Notes: a model not told the origin generated them from the sequence alone. A DNA stretch of 64,000 nucleotides from Streptomyces sp. G-G2 (GCF_030063135.1 NZ_JASISO010000003.1:186001-250000); one strand, 5' to 3'. Positions 34,870 through 43,566 are shown, counted from the first letter of the stretch. A program made the numbers and translations.

Positions 34870-35937
34870 CTACTCGTACTCCGTGCCGCCCTTGCGGGTC
34901 AGGTAGGCCGGGCTGACCGCCTTGGCTATGGCGCGACCGCCCACCACCGGGCTGTACCGCTCGCTGGCCGGGCGGATCACCACGCCCTCGCGCAGGTGCA
35001 AGGTGCGGCCCGACACGGTCTCCCGGCCGGAGGCCAGCTCCAGCACCGTGCCGACGTCGTACGGCCCCTCGAACAGCCGCGGCGCCAGCGGAAGTTCGTC
35101 CGTCAGGAGTTCGGCGGCGTCCAGCCAGCGCACCTCGCCGTCGATCTCCGCCGACACGTCGAAGACGGCGTAACCGAGCAGCTCGCTGCGCCCGTCCGCC
35201 CCGTAGGTCAGGTCCTGGACGCCCGCTCCGTAGACCTCGCCGAAGATGCCGACCCGGGTCGCGCCCAGCCGCTCGGCCAGGCGGGCCGCGACGGCGGGCA
35301 CGTCGTGGGAGCGGATCGCCCGCCAGTACAGATTGCGCGCATCCTCCACCAGGGCCAGGCTCTTGGCGCCGAAGCCCTTCGAGGAGACCTGTACGCGGTC
35401 CGCGTCGGCGATGTAGGTGGTCAGGCAGGCGCTTCCGTGCAGCTTCTCGGTGATCACGACCGGCTCACCGGGCTCGAAGATGTCCGGGTAACGCTGCAGG
35501 TTCTCGATGTCCACCCAGGGCAGCAGGTCCGGTGCGGTCTCGACGTCACCGTTCATCGTGGTCGGTATCGGCGGCGCCCATTTGGTGATCCCGAGCAGTT
35601 CGGCGAAGTCGGTGCCTTCGCCCGCGGCGCGGGCCAGATCCACATCGGCCAGTGCCGCCGGACGGCAGACGATGCCCTGCGACAGCTCTCCCCGCAGCCT
35701 GACCGCCTTCACCCGGTCCGCCCTGCTCCCGGCCAGCCGCCCCGTCAGCCCCAGCTCCGCGATCAAATCCGTCGGAAGCACGGCCTGCTCCGGGATGTAC
35801 ACGGCGAACTCGCCGGTGCGGTAGGCGCCCTTGGCGACCACGGCGCGACAGAGGCCCACCTGAGCCAGCTCCAGCGCGTCGGCGTTGGGGTGGGTGTGGA
35901 CGGTCAGTGGCTCGGCGGTGACGCGCAGCGTCGACAT
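34870..35937 (-). CDS. RNA ligase, DraRnl/Rnl5 type
   Basis: 355 aa. An N-terminal OB-like domain (about 1-125) with THPNADALELAQVG and EFAVYIPEQAVLP precedes the ligase core. Motif I is TEKLHGSA with adenylation Lys165; motif IV LREGVVIRP; motif V GRAIAKAVSPAYL. This order matches the Deinococcus DraRnl (Rnl5) family, which seals 3'-OH/5'-phosphate nicks in RNA. It is a different family from the Rnl1-like gene 3 kb away. Confidence 0.9.
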   Translation of the reverse strand: MSTLRVTAEPLTVHTHPNADALELAQVGLCRAVVAKGAYRTGEFAVYIPEQAVLPTDLIAELGLTGRLAGSRADRVKAVRLRGELSQGIVCRPAALADVDLARAAGEGTDFAELLGITKWAPPIPTTMNGDVETAPDLLPWVDIENLQRYPDIFEPGEPVVITEKLHGSACLTTYIADADRVQVSSKGFGAKSLALVEDARNLYWRAIRSHDVPAVAARLAERLGATRVGIFGEVYGAGVQDLTYGADGRSELLGYAVFDVSAEIDGEVRWLDAAELLTDELPLAPRLFEGPYDVGTVLELASGRETVSGRTLHLREGVVIRPASERYSPVVGGRAIAKAVSPAYLTRKGGTEYE

Positions 35938-37208
35938 GTCAGGACTCCTCGGGTGTGGCGCTCATCGGGAGCCACTCTCGTTGACCCGATTCACCTTGGG
36001 CCACCGGATATCGATCCTGCTAACCTCGCCGGCCGCGCCCGGTGCGACCGGACCGTGCGCGGCTTGGCTACCGCAGGAGTCTTCGACGGCCTAGGCCTCG
36101 GCGGGCGGCTCGGCGGGTGGTCGCGACGCCGGCGCCAATGTCAGGGCACCGGACGGCTCGATCGCGGCGAGCGTCCTGCGGGGAGGGGCGCGCACATCAG
36201 TCACCCCGTCGTAGCCGGGTCCGACGAACCGGGACTGACCGGACCGGCGTCCACGTCCCTCGCCGCAGCCGCAGCCGCAGCTCCGGGGCGGCGCGCGCGT
36301 GTACGCCGGCCAGCGGGCAGCGGGCAGCGCATCCGGGAGTTCCCTGCGCACAAGGCGGTCCACCAGTGGGCGCGGCACGTGGCGTGGTCGTACCAGGCAC
36401 CTCCCGCCGCGCGGACTGCCTCCCCAGGGGCCGCGCGGCCGGCCGGGAGCCGTGAGGAGGCTGCCAGGGGGTCGGGTGGGGGGCGTACGGCACTGCGCGG
36501 AGGTTATGGGGTTCTGGGGGCCCAGGGGGGCAGGCGCGGCTGTGGGGGCTTGATCACGCCGACACCTTCGCGACCCGCAGCCGCCCTGCGTACCAAGGCC
36601 ATGCCTCCTTCGGATCGCGCCTGGCCCGCGCCGCCCGGTGCCACGCCTCGCCGAACGGCGATCGTTTCGCTCACTCCGCGTCGGGTCCCCCTCCTCTGAG
36701 GCCTCTGAGGCCTCAGAGGAATTGGGGGGCATTGGCGGCCTCGGGGGCCGAGCGGATCCGGGCTCCCGAGTGCGTCCAGTGCTCGGCTGCTCCTCCGCCG
36801 TGCGGGGCACGGCATCGGACGAAGCGGGCGCAACCGACATGATCCGTACGAGACGGCCTGGTGCTGGAGGGCCGGGGACCCGCCGGAGGCCGTCGTCGCG
36901 GCATTCGCGCGTACTGGAGCTCCGATCGCCGGGACAGCCTCGGCCCTCGCCGGAGTCCTGCCGTCCGCAAGGCGCTCACGGCTCCTTCGGAGGAACCCGG
37001 CGGTTGGCCCCTCGGCGGGGCGCTCGTCGGACTTCCTGCCCGCCTGGCAGGAACGTGCGCGGGCACCTGGCCGGGCGCGCGCGGGCGCGTGCGGCTACGG
37101 ACCGATCGGGTCCAACCGGAAGAATTCGGCCTCAGCGTTATCAGGGCGCAATGAGAGAGAGCACCGCACCGGGCGGCACTGCGGCCCGACAGGCGCATAC
37201 TAGTGACA
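35938..37208 (+). other. 1.27-kb stretch without a credible gene
   Basis: All frames here are short or low-complexity and lack ribosome-binding sites or recognisable domains. It contains Arg/Pro-rich nonsense frames, the CCTCTGAGG repeat at 36693-36719, and the promoters of the RNA ligase (left) and the small gene at 37209 (right). TACTAG at 37198-37203 could be a -10 element for a near-leaderless transcript of the latter. It may be decayed genes or an undescribed RNA. Confidence 0.6.
36693..36719. repeat. Triple CCTCTGAGG motif forming an 18-bp palindrome
   Basis: Two direct CCTCTGAGG copies followed by CCTCAGAGG. The last two form a perfect 18-bp palindrome, CCTCTGAGGCCTCAGAGG. Confidence 0.85.
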
Positions 37209-37430
37209 ATGACAAAGTCAGCCGGAACCCGGCGCCACCTGCCCGCAAGCCCGTTCAAGGCCGCGACCGCTCCGCCTCTCAGGGTGTTCGTCGTAGGCGA
37301 CCGGGTCACACACGATCAGCACGGCCTCGGCCGGGTCATCGCGATCGAGGACGGAATCGCGGTACTCGTCGATTTCGGTTCGTCGCGGATGCGGATCCTG
37401 AGCCCGTACACCAAGATGACCGCTCTTTGA
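37209..37430 (+). CDS. Small protein with PcrA/UvrD-Tudor-like domain
   Basis: 73 aa from ATG 37209 (GTG 37203 possible). The core VFVVGDRVTHDQHGLGRVIA followed by VLVDFGSSRMRILSPYTKM resembles the SH3/Tudor-like C-terminal domain of PcrA/UvrD helicases and CarD-type modules, which bind RNA polymerase. As a stand-alone domain it may be a transcription-associated factor (inference). The following small gene starts 29 bp later. Confidence 0.75.
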   Translation: MTKSAGTRRHLPASPFKAATAPPLRVFVVGDRVTHDQHGLGRVIAIEDGIAVLVDFGSSRMRILSPYTKMTAL

Positions 37431-37458
37431 GACGGTGAGAGCGAGTGGAGGTGTGGCG

Positions 37459-37722
37459 ATGAGCCATGCCTCCACTCGTCCCCGCCCCGACCTCAACCTC
37501 CCCACCACGAAAGGCAGCGCCCTCATCGACGGATCCCCGCTGTTCTCCGCGCCGGAACCGGTACGGACGCACGCCACGACGCCCGCTACGCGGCTCCCGG
37601 CGACGACGAACCCCTTCAGGGCCCCTGATTTCGGCCCCGAGGACTCATTCACTTCGGACACGACAGCCGCCGACCCCGGTGACGGGGACCAGCTGCGTGA
37701 CCCCTTTACCGCGTCGGCCTAG
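37459..37722 (+). CDS. Small Pro/Thr/Asp-rich protein, unknown
   Basis: 87 aa from ATG 37459 behind GGAGGT. No domain recognised; rich in Pro, Thr and Ala, then acidic (DFGPEDSFTSDTTAADPGDG) ending DPFTASA. Probably disordered. The strong ribosome-binding site and close spacing after the Tudor-like gene support translation. A RiPP-precursor role was considered but no maturase is nearby. Confidence 0.55.
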   Translation: MSHASTRPRPDLNLPTTKGSALIDGSPLFSAPEPVRTHATTPATRLPATTNPFRAPDFGPEDSFTSDTTAADPGDGDQLRDPFTASA

Positions 37723-37755
37723 CCGGAACGACCGCGTAGTGCGGGCGGTCCTCGA

Positions 37756-38394
37756 TCAGCTGTCCCGGGTGCCGGTTGTGCGCAGGGGGACGTCGAAGAC
37801 CGCCCACACCCGGTGTCCGTCGGGGTCGGCCTCGGATCCGCACGCGTGCAGACCGGGCAGTCCGGCGACGTCACGGAGCCCGCGGCCTTCGGCGTGTCCG
37901 GTGCTGCCAGCACGTCTGCGGCGCTCAGCACGTCCATCGCGCTCAGCGCTCCCGACGAGCCCAGCGCTCCCGCCAAGCCCGGCGCTCCCGTCGGCGTGCG
38001 GGTTGCCGAGGTGGCTCAGGACCGCGATGCAGGCCTGCCCCTCCCGTGCGGCCAGATGCAGGCTGATCCGCCGCCCTCCGTCCGCGACGGCGGCTGCGAC
38101 CAGGGCCGTCACCACCGCTCCGACCCCGTGGGGGTCCGGCAGATAGCGCCACGCGGTCAGTTTGTCGAGGACCAGCCGACGAAACCGGACGGCGCTCCAG
38201 AGCTGTGATTCCAGGGCCCAGTTGGCGGCCCGCCGGTTGACGATGGCGAAGGCCCGCTCCGGGCGGGGCGACTCGACGGGCCTCCTCGGCGGCGGGGGCG
38301 TGCGCGGCGGGTAGTCAGGCCGCCGGTCGGCCCGTCCCACCTCCCGAGCCGTGACCGTTTCGGCCGACTCGTCCCTACGTACTGGCAGCGTCAT
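37756..38394 (-). CDS. Degenerate HATPase-like protein (anti-sigma/RsbW-type fold)
   Basis: 212 aa. A charged N-terminus (about 1-50) precedes ERAFAIVNRRAANWALESQL and VVTALVAAAVADGG, equivalent to the N-box region of RsbW-like ATPases. GRGLRDVAGLPGLHACG near 167 resembles the G-box. Between them lies a repetitive insertion (GSAGLGGSAGLVGSAERDG) coded by short repeats at about 37910-37995. The conserved Asn of the N-box is not clear, so ATP binding may be lost. Confidence 0.6.
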   Translation of the reverse strand: MTLPVRRDESAETVTAREVGRADRRPDYPPRTPPPPRRPVESPRPERAFAIVNRRAANWALESQLWSAVRFRRLVLDKLTAWRYLPDPHGVGAVVTALVAAAVADGGRRISLHLAAREGQACIAVLSHLGNPHADGSAGLGGSAGLVGSAERDGRAERRRRAGSTGHAEGRGLRDVAGLPGLHACGSEADPDGHRVWAVFDVPLRTTGTRDS

Positions 38395-38485
38395 GGTGAC
38401 CCTCTCCCTGAGAGGCGCATGCGGCCGGGGCCGCCCGCGGTCATCGTAGGACCCGCCTCGCCCCCATGTGGCTCAAGTGCCCGGT

Positions 38486-38503
38486 GTGACCCGGACGGGT
38501 CAC
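38486..38503 (-). terminator. Hairpin after the TetR gene
   Basis: 8-bp stem GTGACCCG/CGGGTCAC, 38-55 bp beyond the tetR stop at 38541. Confidence 0.5.
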
Positions 38504-38540
38504 CAGGGGCCGGACGACCCGGACCGGCCGGACGCGCCGC

Positions 38541-39158
38541 TCAGAGTTCGGGCCAGCCGCGGCGGAGGTGCGCGAAGGCCGTGTCCAAGGCCTGTCGGGG
38601 GTCCGCTTCCAGGCCCGCGAGGTCCGGGATCTCCAGCACGTAGCGCGCCAGGATGCGCAGCGAGAGGTCGGCCGGGTCCCGGCCGGCCTCTTCGGCGATG
38701 ACCTGGGCCAGGACCTCCTCGCAGCCGGTCCACATCGCCCTGGCGTAGGCGCGCAGGGCGGGTGTGGCGACCACCAGGTCCGTCTTGAGCCGGAACTCCG
38801 GCGTGGGGTCGGGGTCGAAGGTGCCGCGTCCGGCCAGGAAGTCCCGGAGGGCGTCGAGGATGCCGAGGCCCTCGGGGCGCTCACGCACGGCGGCCGTCAG
38901 CGCGGCCTCGCGCTCCCCGCCGTCCTCCAGGACCAGGGCTTCCTTCCCGCCGGGGAAATGGGCGAACAGCGTGGTCAGCGCGGTGTCCGCGGCCTCGGCG
39001 ATCTCGGCGACCTTGACCTGGTCGAAACCCTTCTCGAGGAACAGCCGCAGCGCCGTGTCCGCCAGTGCCTTGCGCGTGGCGGCCTTCTTGCGCTCGCGGC
39101 GCCCGAGGGGCTCCGGCGGGACCTGGGGCACGGGCCCTGTGCGGGTCATTCGCGTCAT
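38541..39158 (-). CDS. TetR-family regulator
   Basis: 205 aa from ATG 39156-39158. N-terminal HTH: GRRERKKAATRKALADTALR, FLEKGFDQVKVAEIAEAADT, LTTLFAHFPGGKEALV. Divergent from a possible transporter remnant and a Tet(X)-like monooxygenase, which are its likely targets. Confidence 0.9.
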   Translation of the reverse strand: MTRMTRTGPVPQVPPEPLGRRERKKAATRKALADTALRLFLEKGFDQVKVAEIAEAADTALTTLFAHFPGGKEALVLEDGGEREAALTAAVRERPEGLGILDALRDFLAGRGTFDPDPTPEFRLKTDLVVATPALRAYARAMWTGCEEVLAQVIAEEAGRDPADLSLRILARYVLEIPDLAGLEADPRQALDTAFAHLRRGWPEL

Positions 39159-39338
39159 GGCTCCAGTGTAATGCATGAGCGGATTCACTTCGAAACCATA
39201 GTCATTGCGTGTTTGGAGCGGCTGTGTTTATCTGGAGTAGCAGCCACCCCCGGTCGCATCCCGTCGCACCCGCCCCGCCCTGCCCGCCCCGCCCTGCCCG
39301 GAGATCGGCGTGGGCGAGGCCGCGCCCCCGCCCACGCC

Positions 39339-39449
39339 ATGACCGTCAGCCTCGTCACCGTCCTCGCGGTCACGGCGGCCTGCCTCCCGGCGCTGCGCCT
39401 GCTGCCCCGCGCCGCACCGAAGGAGAACGCGGCGCAGCCCGCCGCCTGA
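39339..39449 (+). pseudogene. 36-codon hydrophobic frame, possible transporter remnant
   Basis: Reads MTVSLVTVLAVTAACLPALR then LLPRAAPKENAAQPAA: one membrane helix and a charged tail, like the last segment of an MFS exporter. No clear ribosome-binding site. Position between tetR and the flavoprotein suggests a deleted efflux gene; it could equally be a tiny membrane protein or chance. Confidence 0.3.
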
Positions 39450-39549
39450 GGCCGCACCCCGCAGCCTGACCCGCACCCCGCACCCCGCCGACTGACCCGC
39501 CCCCGGCCCCGCCCCCACTCCCGCACGCGCCTCACGAAGGACTCCCGCC

Positions 39550-40734
39550 ATGACCACCCGCCCGCACCACCCCCTCGCGATCGTCGGCGCCGGACTCGGC
39601 GGCCTCACCCTCGCCCGTGTCCTGAGCCGGCACGGCGTCGAAGCGGCCCTCTACGACCTCGACCCGTCCCCGGCCGCCCGCCCCCAGGGCGGCATGCTCG
39701 ACCTGCACGAGGACTCCGGTCAGGCCGCCCTGCGCGCGGCGGGCCTGTACGAGGAGTTCCGCGCCCTCGTCCACGAGGGCGGCGAGGCCCTGCGCATCCT
39801 CGACCGGCACGCCGCCGTCCACCACGAGGACGGGGGCGCGGACGGCCACCGCCCCGAGGTCAAGCGCGGTGACCTGCGCGACCTGCTGCTGGGCTCCCTG
39901 CCCGAGGGGGCGATCCGCTGGGGCGCCAAGGCCGTGGGGGTCCGTACGCTCGACGACGGCCGCCACGAGGTGAGCCTCGCCGACGGCTCCGCCTTCACCG
40001 CGGACCTCCTCGTCGGCGCCGACGGCGCCTGGTCCCGGATCCGTCCGCTGGTCTCGGACGCCGTACCGCGCTACGAGGGTCTCTCCTTCGCCGAGTCGCA
40101 CCTCCTCGACGCGGACACCCGCCACCCCGTCGGCGCGGCCCTGGTCGGCGGCGGCATGATGTTCGCGCTCGCCGAGGGCGCGGGATTGCTCGCCCACCGC
40201 GATCCGGACGGCAGCCTGCACGTGTACGCCGCCCTGCGCGTCCCCGAGGACTGGGCCGGGCAGACCTCCGGCGTCGGCGCCGGGCAGGTGCTCGCCCACT
40301 TCGGGGACTGGGACCCGGGGCTGCGGTCCCTCGTCGCCGACAGCGACGGCCCGCTCGTCACCCGGCCCCTCTACGCACTGCCGGTCGGCCACCGCTGGGC
40401 CCGGACCCCGGGCGTGACGCTGCTCGGTGACGCCGCGCACCTCATGTCCCCGTTCGCCGGGGAGGGCGCCAACCTGGCCATGCTCGACGGCGCCGAACTC
40501 GCCGCGGCGATCGTCGCGCACCCGGGCAGCCCCGAGCGGGCCCTGGCCGTCTACGAAGCCGCGCTCTTCCCGCGCGGCGAGGCCGCGGCCGCCGAATCGG
40601 CGGGGAGCCTCGGCCTGTGCTTCGGCGCCGACGCCCCGACGGGCCTGGTCGCCCGGATGGCCGCCTACGCGCAGGACCAGGTGGAGGCCCGGACGGAGCC
40701 CGGGGCCGAGGCCGACGCGGGCACCGCCGGTTGA
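39550..40734 (+). CDS. FAD-dependent monooxygenase, Tet(X)-like
   Basis: 394 aa, ATG behind GAAGGA. FAD motif IVGAGLGGLTLARVL (GAGLGG at 13-18), second FAD-binding block EVKRGDLRDLLL, and GDAAHLMSPFAGEGANLAML (GD motif). The sequence QGGMLDLHEDSGQAALRAAG closely follows the Tet(X) block GGTLDLHKGSGQ. Class A flavoprotein hydroxylases of this group inactivate tetracyclines or other aromatic polyketides. Divergent TetR upstream fits inducible drug modification; the substrate is not proven. Confidence 0.88.
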   Translation: MTTRPHHPLAIVGAGLGGLTLARVLSRHGVEAALYDLDPSPAARPQGGMLDLHEDSGQAALRAAGLYEEFRALVHEGGEALRILDRHAAVHHEDGGADGHRPEVKRGDLRDLLLGSLPEGAIRWGAKAVGVRTLDDGRHEVSLADGSAFTADLLVGADGAWSRIRPLVSDAVPRYEGLSFAESHLLDADTRHPVGAALVGGGMMFALAEGAGLLAHRDPDGSLHVYAALRVPEDWAGQTSGVGAGQVLAHFGDWDPGLRSLVADSDGPLVTRPLYALPVGHRWARTPGVTLLGDAAHLMSPFAGEGANLAMLDGAELAAAIVAHPGSPERALAVYEAALFPRGEAAAAESAGSLGLCFGADAPTGLVARMAAYAQDQVEARTEPGAEADAGTAG

Positions 40735-40791
40735 CCGGATGTGTCCAGGGGCGTTTGCCGAGTACACGAGCCGCCTTGCACAGTGGACGCC

Positions 40792-41541
40792 ATGACTCCG
40801 GCCGATGTTTTCCAAGCCTTCGCCCGCACCCGCGCCTCCCTCGACGGAGCGGAAGTCACCTACTGGTGGTCCGGTGACGTGTACGCCTGGGCCCCGGACG
40901 AGCCCTACCGGAAGGTGTTCGGGTTCGAAGGGGTGAACGTGTCCCGCCTCGTCACCACGGACGGCGGCTACGAACTGCTGACCCGCGAGGCGGCGTTCTA
41001 CCTGGACCCCGACACCCGGGACGTCATGGAGATCTGGGAGAAGAAGCCGGTCGTCCACGTCTGGAACGACCCGGCGAACCAGCGGTGGCGGCCCTTCCCC
41101 GTCCCCCTGACCCGGCTCGGGGAGCAGGTCTGCTTCAGCCTGGAGATCCCGCTCGCCTACCCCTCGCCACTGCCGGTCGAGCGGTTCCCGGCCAATTCGG
41201 CGGACGACACCTACCGGGCCCTGGAACTCTTCCAGTTCTTCGCCCCGGCCTCGGTCCTCGGCACCGACGCGCCGAGCGTTCCCGCGACGATGTCGTGGAC
41301 CCGGATGTCGCCCTGGCTGCCGTGGATGGAGCAGGGGCAGCGGCCGGGCGGACTGACCTTCCATTGCCGGGGCCGCAAAATGGGCTCCTACGCCGAGGTG
41401 CCGGAGCGGACCCGCGCGTACATCGAGGCCCACCACCCGGAGTTCGCGCACGCTCCGGAGCGGTGGACCGAGCCGAACGAGACCAGCTGGACCTACTTCC
41501 GCAAGCTCGCCGAGGGCGGCGGTGGGAGCGTCAGTCCGTGA
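40792..41541 (+). CDS. DUF1838-family protein
   Basis: 249 aa from ATG 40792. SLDGAEVTYWWSGDVYAWAP, PYRKVFGFEGVNVSR, EIWEKKPVVHVWNDPAN and ETSWTYFRKLAEGG match DUF1838. No catalytic residues are known for the family. Its 3' end overlaps the convergent gene by 11 bp (41531-41541). Confidence 0.8.
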   Translation: MTPADVFQAFARTRASLDGAEVTYWWSGDVYAWAPDEPYRKVFGFEGVNVSRLVTTDGGYELLTREAAFYLDPDTRDVMEIWEKKPVVHVWNDPANQRWRPFPVPLTRLGEQVCFSLEIPLAYPSPLPVERFPANSADDTYRALELFQFFAPASVLGTDAPSVPATMSWTRMSPWLPWMEQGQRPGGLTFHCRGRKMGSYAEVPERTRAYIEAHHPEFAHAPERWTEPNETSWTYFRKLAEGGGGSVSP

Positions 41542-42031
41542 TCGAGGTGATCCTCTGGGTCTTCAGATCGGCCTGGACGCGGATCTCGGTGGTCGAGCCG
41601 GCCGAGCCGTCGCCGTTCCACGTGAGGGTGACGGTGGCGTTGGTCTTGCCCATGCCGCTGCCGGTGGAGGCGACCTTCCACTTCAGCGGTACGTTCTGCG
41701 CCCGCAGCACACCGTTGGCGTGGTTGGCCTCCTCCCACTTCTTCAACTCCGCCTGGAGGGGCTTGGCGAGGTAGAAGGAGCGCAACTGGTCCGCCGTCTT
41801 GCCGTCGCCGTCGTACGACGCGTCGATGTAGGCGCCGTAGAAGTCGACGATCCGGTTGAACGCGCCCTGCGGGCTCCCGGAAACGGACGGAAGACCGGCC
41901 GCGGCGGCCGGGGCGGCCTGCGCGGGCGCGTGGTCGCCGGACGCGGACGCGGTGGTGACGAAGGCGAGGGAGAGGGCCGCGGTGGCCGCGAGGGCGATGG
42001 CGGCGGTGCGCTTGGTCGGGCGGTTGAGCAT
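41531..42031 (-). CDS. Secreted protein, unknown
   Basis: 166 aa from ATG 42029-42031. Sec signal peptide: TKRTAAIALAATAALSLAFV then ASA. The mature part (AFNRIVDFYGAYIDASYDGD; ADQLRSFYLAKPLQAELKKW; ATVTLTWNGDGSAGST) resembles small NTF2-like extracellular proteins. No function known. Confidence 0.8.
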   Translation of the reverse strand: MLNRPTKRTAAIALAATAALSLAFVTTASASGDHAPAQAAPAAAAGLPSVSGSPQGAFNRIVDFYGAYIDASYDGDGKTADQLRSFYLAKPLQAELKKWEEANHANGVLRAQNVPLKWKVASTGSGMGKTNATVTLTWNGDGSAGSTTEIRVQADLKTQRITSITD

Positions 42032-42266
42032 GGGCGGTACCTTCCCCGTTCCGAGTGAGTGCAGTGTGGTCACTGTCACTGCACCTACCGACGAGGACGC
42101 TGGGGCGGACGGTTCTCACGCCGAGCGAAATGGCTGAAAATGGCCCATCCTGTCCGGTACGGCACCCTGGGTGGCGCCGTGACACACGAATGCCGCCCCG
42201 GCGGGCCCGAAGGCGCCGGAGCGGCAGCGCCCCCGCCGTCAGCGGGGAGCGGACCGTGTCCACGGA

Positions 42267-42461
42267 TCAGCCAGTCTTGCGGCGGACCTTCTTGTTCTTG
42301 CCGGGTGCCCCACCGGTGCTGCCACCATTGATCTTCGCGCGGCTCTGGTGCGCCTGCTGCGACTGGGCGTTGCGCTCGTTGCGATCCAGGGCCTCCCGGA
42401 ACTTGCGCTTGGCCTCTTCGGCGGGAGTGGTGTCCTCCGGGGTGTCTGCTGTGTCTGCCAT
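42267..42461 (-). CDS. DUF5302 small protein
   Basis: 64 aa from ATG 42459-42461 behind CAGGAGG. Highly charged, EEAKRKFREALDRNERNAQS then HQSRAKINGG and a basic tail KNKKVRRKTG. Typical of actinobacterial DUF5302 proteins, probably helical and nucleic-acid- or protein-binding. Confidence 0.85.
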   Translation of the reverse strand: MADTADTPEDTTPAEEAKRKFREALDRNERNAQSQQAHQSRAKINGGSTGGAPGKNKKVRRKTG

Positions 42462-42651
42462 GTGTCCTCCTGGGGTGGTCTGAAACCGTTTTATTCTGTC
42501 AGCCGGCGCGCTCGCTGACCAGCGCGTTTCACGCGGGCGGCGCTCGTGGGAGGACATGGACGGGGCGGAAACGGCAGCTGCCCGTCGATCCCCAGTGTGG
42601 CACAAGGATTCCCGCCTCCCGCCCGATGGACGCACCCCGGCAGGACCGGCG

Positions 42652-43566
42652 TCACCTGACGGGCTTGCCCTCGGGGTTCACGGCGAACCACGTGCCGCCC
42701 ACGCCCTGGCCCTTGGTGTCGCCGGGGTTCTGGTCACCCGTGAACCAGTACAGCGGCCAGCAGTCGATGGTCAGCTGCTTGGACCCGTCCGTACGGGTGT
42801 ACGGGACGAGCCGCTTCGGTTCGATGCCCTCCACCTTGGTCCCGTCCACGAGCTGGGCGGGCTTCCACGTGTCCAGGCAGGCGCCCTCGCACGCGGACTT
42901 CATCGGCCACGCGGTGTCCTTGGTGAAGCGGTACAGCGTACGGCCCTGCCCGTCCCGGAGGATCTTGCCCAGCGTCTTGTTCTCCACGAACGAGAGGGAC
43001 GGCAGCGCCGCCGCCGGGGCCTGGCCCGCCTTCTTGCCCTCCGGCGTGACGGCGAACCACGTGCCGCCCACGCCCTGGCCGTTGGTCTGGCCGGGAGCGG
43101 TGTCCTTGGCGAAGCGGTACACCGGCCAGCCCGCGACGGTCAGCTGCTCCGCGCCGTCCGCGCGCTTGAAGGAGGCCACGGCGGTGGCGGGGACGGCGCC
43201 CGCCGTGGTGCCCGTGGCCGGGACCGGCGGCCAGGTCTTGGCGCAGTCACCGGCGCACGCCGAGGTGGAGGCGGGCTTCGCGGTGTCCTTGTCGAAGCGG
43301 TAGAGCGTGAACCCGGCGGAGTCCGTCACGACCTGGCCGAGCGTGGCGTCCGTGCGGACGCCGAGCGGCCCGGAGGCGGTCCCGGCGGGGCTCGCGCCGC
43401 CGTCGCCGTAGCCGTACGGGTCGGCGGCGGCCGACTGCGCCGCCGCCGGGACCTGCGCGTCGGCGCCCTTGGCCGCCGTACCGTTCGCCTGCGTTCCGCA
43501 GGCCGTCGCGCCCAGGAGCAGCGCGGTGGCGGCTCCGGCGAGGGTGAGCTTGCGCAGGTTCCTCAT
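42652..43566 (-). CDS. SCO0930-type lipoprotein with secreted repeats
   Basis: 304 aa. Lipobox LLLGATACG with Cys at about 23. At least four copies of the PF03640-type repeat: TLYRFDKDTAKPAST with CAGDCAKTWPP, WPVYRFAKDTAPGQ, TLYRFTKDTAWPMKS with CEGACLDTWKP, WPLYWFTGDQNPGD, each pair ending in GQGVGGTWFAV. Paired Cys could form disulfides. It follows the sigma/anti-sigma genes, separated by a hairpin; it may be in their regulon. Confidence 0.88.
   Translation of the reverse strand: MRNLRKLTLAGAATALLLGATACGTQANGTAAKGADAQVPAAAQSAAADPYGYGDGGASPAGTASGPLGVRTDATLGQVVTDSAGFTLYRFDKDTAKPASTSACAGDCAKTWPPVPATGTTAGAVPATAVASFKRADGAEQLTVAGWPVYRFAKDTAPGQTNGQGVGGTWFAVTPEGKKAGQAPAAALPSLSFVENKTLGKILRDGQGRTLYRFTKDTAWPMKSACEGACLDTWKPAQLVDGTKVEGIEPKRLVPYTRTDGSKQLTIDCWPLYWFTGDQNPGDTKGQGVGGTWFAVNPEGKPVR

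Noticed and set aside
36713..37309. Minus-strand 198-codon frame in the gene-poor region
   Set aside because: Arg/Ser/Pro-rich translation without domains, no ribosome-binding site, and overlaps the better-supported small gene at 37209.
37459..37722. FxSxx-type RiPP precursor
   Set aside because: The C-terminus FTASA does not match F-x-S-x-x exactly and no radical SAM maturase is nearby.
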